From assembly GCA_034933285.1 (NCBI GenBank), contig JAYFNT010000010.1, forward strand, positions 1-64,000: a stretch of 64,000 bases of DNA, in the 5' to 3' direction. Position 1 is the stretch's first letter. Each line of letters opens with the position of its first letter. Positions 61,168-64,000 of this stretch are shown piece by piece. The DNA comes from RPRC01 sp034933285. Its GTDB lineage: Bacteria > Desulfobacterota > Desulfuromonadia > Geobacterales > Geobacteraceae. Under the pieces are notes generated by a model that saw only the letters and a program-made list of their open reading frames with translations, made no database searches and was not told the DNA's origin. A program made the translations under genes and the position numbers.

Positions 61168-61803
61168 ATGACTGAAGAAACAGATGATCGCAAAAGGTCA
61201 CATCTCAGGCTGGTGGTGAACAATCCGGACAAGCGCAGCTCCCGTCCTTCGTCGGGGGAAGACGATTACATCACTCTGGAAGAGCTTGTTGCCGGCAAAG
61301 AAAAAATTCGCCCTCTCTTTTACCGAGAGATGGAGCGGCCGGTGATGAAAGCCTGCATGGCAGTGGAAAGGTTTCTTGGCAAAAAGGGCTGGACATACGG
61401 ACTTGATCCTCACCATGGGAAGCCGATAGTCATTCCCGCGGCCTTCGTCTGTCCCGAATCCACCCTTTCTTCAGCAGATCCGAGAGATGAGGTTCTGCTG
61501 TTCGTCTCTGATGATGCGGCGGGCAGGGGTCTGTGTTTTTCCCTGGAGATTATTCTGCCGTTTTACAGCGAAGATGAGGCACTGATGGAGGAAGCGCTGC
61601 TCTATTCACCCGTTTTCCAGTACGGAACCCTGTTTCTCGAAGAAAACCGGCAGGACGGTTATCTGGACATGATCTACAGGCTCGGTTTTCCGCTTTATCC
61701 GCCCGCGTTGACGGGCAGGATTCTGGACAGGCTGTTCGCCATAGCAGACCACGAGGTCGGAGAAGCATTGCGCGGACTGGCCGAGTATCCTGATTCTGAA
61801 TGA
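61168..61803 (+). CDS. Hypothetical protein (211 aa)
   Basis: A soluble protein with a basic start (DRKRSHLRLVVNNPDKRS), then a long alpha/beta domain. The second half (VLLFVSDDAAGRGLCFSLEI) is well ordered. I do not recognise a family. It follows the phosphatidyltransferase by 81 bases and could share its transcript. Confidence 0.6.
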   Translation: MTEETDDRKRSHLRLVVNNPDKRSSRPSSGEDDYITLEELVAGKEKIRPLFYREMERPVMKACMAVERFLGKKGWTYGLDPHHGKPIVIPAAFVCPESTLSSADPRDEVLLFVSDDAAGRGLCFSLEIILPFYSEDEALMEEALLYSPVFQYGTLFLEENRQDGYLDMIYRLGFPLYPPALTGRILDRLFAIADHEVGEALRGLAEYPDSE

Positions 61804-61841
61804 CGGGTGCGCCATCCGCTCTTGCCGGGTACGGTAAAGGG

Positions 61842-62177
61842 TTATGCCTGCGCCTGACAAAGGAAAAGCCTGAACTCTTCTTCTCCTGATTCAATGTCGA
61901 TGAACTTTATTCCCATGCCGGCTTTCCTGACCAGGTGAATCATGGCCGGAGGGACCTTTTTGGACCAGCGTACGATTCCCGTGATCTTGACCGGCTTTTC
62001 TCCAGGGAGTGTGAGTTCTATTGTTAATTTGCTACCCACCGGGTAAATATTGGTGGATTTTATGAACATGCCGCGGTCGTTGATATCTTCTGTAAATGCG
62101 ATCCTTGTCGGCTTGTCTATGCCGAACCGCAGCGAAAGCCTTCTCCGCAATCTCCTGAAACCTCTCTTTTCAGCCAT
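61842..62177 (-). CDS. PilZ-domain protein
   Basis: A 111-residue single-domain protein. The c-di-GMP motifs are an Arg-rich start (RLRRRLSLRFGI) and DINDRGMFI as the D/NxSxxG box, with Asp in place of the usual Ser. The substitution may weaken c-di-GMP binding. It is convergent with the gene before it. Confidence 0.82.
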   Translation of the reverse strand: MAEKRGFRRLRRRLSLRFGIDKPTRIAFTEDINDRGMFIKSTNIYPVGSKLTIELTLPGEKPVKITGIVRWSKKVPPAMIHLVRKAGMGIKFIDIESGEEEFRLFLCQAQA

Positions 62178-62542
62178 TCTTCAGCTCCTTTCCGGTTTTT
62201 ACCGGCAGGCAGATTCTCTTTCGTTCCCTGTATCTTTGATCTCTTGTCGAATTTATTGAAATGGACAGGACGCAAAGATTAGCATATAATGTTCGAAAAA
62301 TTGATAATTAAAACAACCGAAGGATAATCTTTTTTGCACCCCCGCGTACGGACACTTTGAGGAATCCCGGAGTGAACGTGTCTTTTTTCATTTGTATGGT
62401 TTGAAGGGGATAATTTTTTCTTCAAGAATTGTCCACTTTTTGACGAAATGGATTATTGAGGGGTTCAGTTCTGAAATACCGATAGCTGTTTCCCGAATGG
62501 TCAATTGCCTTATTCAAATCACTCAAGGAGTGACTCTCAACT
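62178..62542. promoter_or_regulatory. Divergent promoter region of the PilZ and HPt genes
   Basis: No gene is visible. AT-rich tracts at about 62300-62335 probably hold a promoter for the HPt gene. The site AAGGAGTGAC (62524-62533) serves ATG 62543. Confidence 0.35.
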
Positions 62543-62929
62543 ATGAACAGCCAGGATGTGTCAGTGTCTGCGGGTTTGGAATCAGCTTTTGTGGAGATTG
62601 GACAGGATATTTTCAACAAGGCCGCCCTGCTGGACCGCATCGGAGGCCGGTCTGAGTTGTTGCCCCGCCTGCTGACCATGTTTTTTTCAACCGTGGATGA
62701 GATTCTGGTTCGCCTGGATGGAATCGTTGCTGAAAAGGATAACATTGAGGCGGGAAAGCAGGCACATACGTTGAAAGGGGTGGCGGCGAATGTGGGGGCG
62801 GAAAGGATGTGCGCTGTAGTCGTGAAACTTGAGGCATTTGCGAGAAAGGAAGAATTGGCGGAGTTTGCGAAGGAAATGCAATATTTGCGGGCAGAGTATG
62901 AATTGTTCAAAAGCGTCGCTCAAGAGTGA
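62543..62929 (+). CDS. HPt-domain phosphotransfer protein
   Basis: A 128-residue protein made of one histidine phosphotransfer domain. The phospho-accepting His75 lies in QAHTLKGVAANVGAERMCA, with the long helices of the four-helix bundle around it. Such proteins shuttle phosphate between a hybrid kinase and a response regulator; the next gene encodes a regulator. The 73-base gap makes co-transcription likely. Confidence 0.85.
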   Translation: MNSQDVSVSAGLESAFVEIGQDIFNKAALLDRIGGRSELLPRLLTMFFSTVDEILVRLDGIVAEKDNIEAGKQAHTLKGVAANVGAERMCAVVVKLEAFARKEELAEFAKEMQYLRAEYELFKSVAQE

Positions 62930-63002
62930 TTTTCGGATGAGCTCTACAGCGGGCGGTTGCAGTTTCTTCCCGAAGCGTCAATAAGCGGTGATAACCTGAA
63001 CA

Positions 63003-64000
63003 ATGAGAGATCAAGTTGTTGTGCTGGCTGTCGATGATTCAGAGTTGAATCGATACATGGTTCGAATGATGCTCGGCAATTGCGACGATATTGCGGTCAT
63101 CGAGGCTGAGAACGGCAGGGAAGCACTGGAAATACTCCGGCGGAAGCAGGAAGTCGATATCGTATTGCTGGACCTGGAAATGCCGGTCATGAGCGGGTTT
63201 GAGACGCTGGAGCGTATCAAGAGTGATGACAGGTTCCGGGAAATCCCTGTCATAGTCCTTACAGCGGACAGGAATGAGGTTAAGAAGACCCTTGCCATGG
63301 GCGCCAATGATTTCATGGCCAAGCCATATGACCCGGAAGAACTGAAATTGCGTGTCATGAACCATGTCAGGAGCAAGAAACTGCACGAACTGGTCCGCGA
63401 CATGAATAGTGTTCTCCAGGATGATATAATCCGCAAGACATCAGAACTGCAAAAGGCTCTTGATTTTTCCCGGAAGGCTGAATTCGAGATAACTGTGCGG
63501 CTGGGCAGGGCCGCCGAATTCCGTGACACGGAAACAGGTATGCATATCCGCCGCATAAGCGAACTGTCGTGGGAGCTGGCTGTTCTGGCCGGTTTGGATG
63601 AAAAGGAGTGTGACATCCTGAAGCACGCCTCGCCGCTGCACGATGTAGGCAAGATCGGAATTCCCGACCGGGTACTGCTCAAGCCGGGCAAACTGGATGC
63701 CGACGAGTTCGATCTGATGAAAATGCACACCTTGATAGGCAGCAAGATTCTGTCTGATGCAGGTGAATTCCCGGTAATCAAGGCTGGTCAGATAGTTGCC
63801 CTGCAGCATCATGAAAAGTGGGACGGCAGCGGCTATCCCCAAGGTTTGTCCGGGAAAGATATCCACATTTTCGGGCGTATCGTCATGGTTGCCGACATTT
63901 TCGATGCCCTGACGTCCAGTAGGCCATACAAAAAGGCCTTCCCGCTCGAAAAGGCCGTTGAAATAATGTTTGCGGGCAGGGGCGACTTTTTCGACCCCGA
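63003..64000 (+). CDS. Response regulator with HD-GYP phosphodiesterase domain (partial)
   Basis: The frame starts at ATG 63003 and remains open to the window end, so at least 332 residues. Residues 1-125 are a receiver domain with Asp11, Asp12 and the phosphorylation site Asp57 (VLLDLEMP) and Lys107 (MAKPYDPEEL). From residue about 160 the HD-GYP domain begins (LGRAAEFRDTETGMHIRRIS), with HDVGKIGIPD and HHEKWDGSGYP, the c-di-GMP hydrolysis residues. It probably lowers c-di-GMP after phosphorylation through the HPt protein upstream. The PilZ gene nearby is a possible reader of the same signal. Confidence 0.9.
   Translation, partial: MRDQVVVLAVDDSELNRYMVRMMLGNCDDIAVIEAENGREALEILRRKQEVDIVLLDLEMPVMSGFETLERIKSDDRFREIPVIVLTADRNEVKKTLAMGANDFMAKPYDPEELKLRVMNHVRSKKLHELVRDMNSVLQDDIIRKTSELQKALDFSRKAEFEITVRLGRAAEFRDTETGMHIRRISELSWELAVLAGLDEKECDILKHASPLHDVGKIGIPDRVLLKPGKLDADEFDLMKMHTLIGSKILSDAGEFPVIKAGQIVALQHHEKWDGSGYPQGLSGKDIHIFGRIVMVADIFDALTSSRPYKKAFPLEKAVEIMFAGRGDFFDP

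Noticed and set aside
1..64000. CRISPR array, rRNA or tRNA genes, insertion sequences
   Set aside because: No regularly spaced repeat array, rRNA-like block, complete tRNA fold or transposase gene was seen on either strand by eye.

Overview
The window reads as the chromosome of a Geobacteraceae-type deltaproteobacterium (Desulfuromonadales; Geobacter or Geotalea like). The basis is the mix of a formate-linked diaphorase module, a Cam-type gamma carbonic anhydrase, a hopanoid biosynthesis cluster, a one-haem CxxCH outer-membrane-type protein, many small stress proteins, and an HD-GYP response regulator. The family assignments rest on motifs visible in the translations; no database search was run.

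Layout. 1-5.7 kb: the end of a NuoF/HydB-like flavoprotein, a NuoG-like iron-sulfur subunit that lacks the catalytic domain, an oxalate/formate-type MFS transporter, a gamma carbonic anhydrase and an fdhD-mobA fusion, together a formate/CO2 region. 5.7-13.4 kb: a universal stress protein, a broken paralogue of it, and a leftward osmotic-stress operon (MarR, otsB, DUF5752-like, treT-like, a membrane-anchored otsA, then nhaA). 13.7-22.3 kb: single genes for envelope proteins (TPR, Gly/Met-rich, DUF389, SHOCT, cytochrome-like, CLC channel, lipoprotein), separated by several long gene-free gaps.

22.49-42.71 kb: an integrative element of about 20.2 kb that I infer is inserted in the 3' end of hpnH. 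An 11-bp direct repeat (GTTCCAGACGA) lies at both ends. At the right end it encodes the last residues of HpnH (VWN-LS-stop), and at the left end a second in-frame copy of that gene end (VWN-LT-stop) is stranded. The right part of the element has a tyrosine integrase, an AlpA/Xis-like regulator, an O-like replication protein with internal iteron-like repeats, a primase-helicase, a tape-measure-like protein with a lytic transglycosylase domain, a sigma-like protein and a chain of small genes overlapping by ATGA. No capsid, portal or large terminase gene is visible, so it looks more like a phage satellite than a complete prophage. The left part carries defence-type cargo: a fused nuclease-methyltransferase with a separate specificity subunit and no HsdR translocase, an apparently co-translated DGQHR-like protein with a C-terminal nucleoside-deoxyribosyltransferase/TIR-like domain, and a probable Panacea antitoxin with a MazF/PemK-like toxin.

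42.7-59.7 kb: the hopanoid cluster (shc, hpnA, dxs, hpnH leftward; hpnN rightward), an MnmM-like methyltransferase, a TetR regulator with a perfect operator-like inverted repeat, then a rightward operon hpnI-mlaE-mlaF-mlaD-tolC-like-mlaC-lipoprotein closed by a strong terminator. This places lipid synthesis, modification and transport side by side. 59.8-64 kb: MscL with an added zinc-ribbon-like tail, a CDP-alcohol phosphatidyltransferase, a hypothetical protein, a PilZ protein, an HPt protein and the start of a response regulator with an HD-GYP domain that runs off the window.
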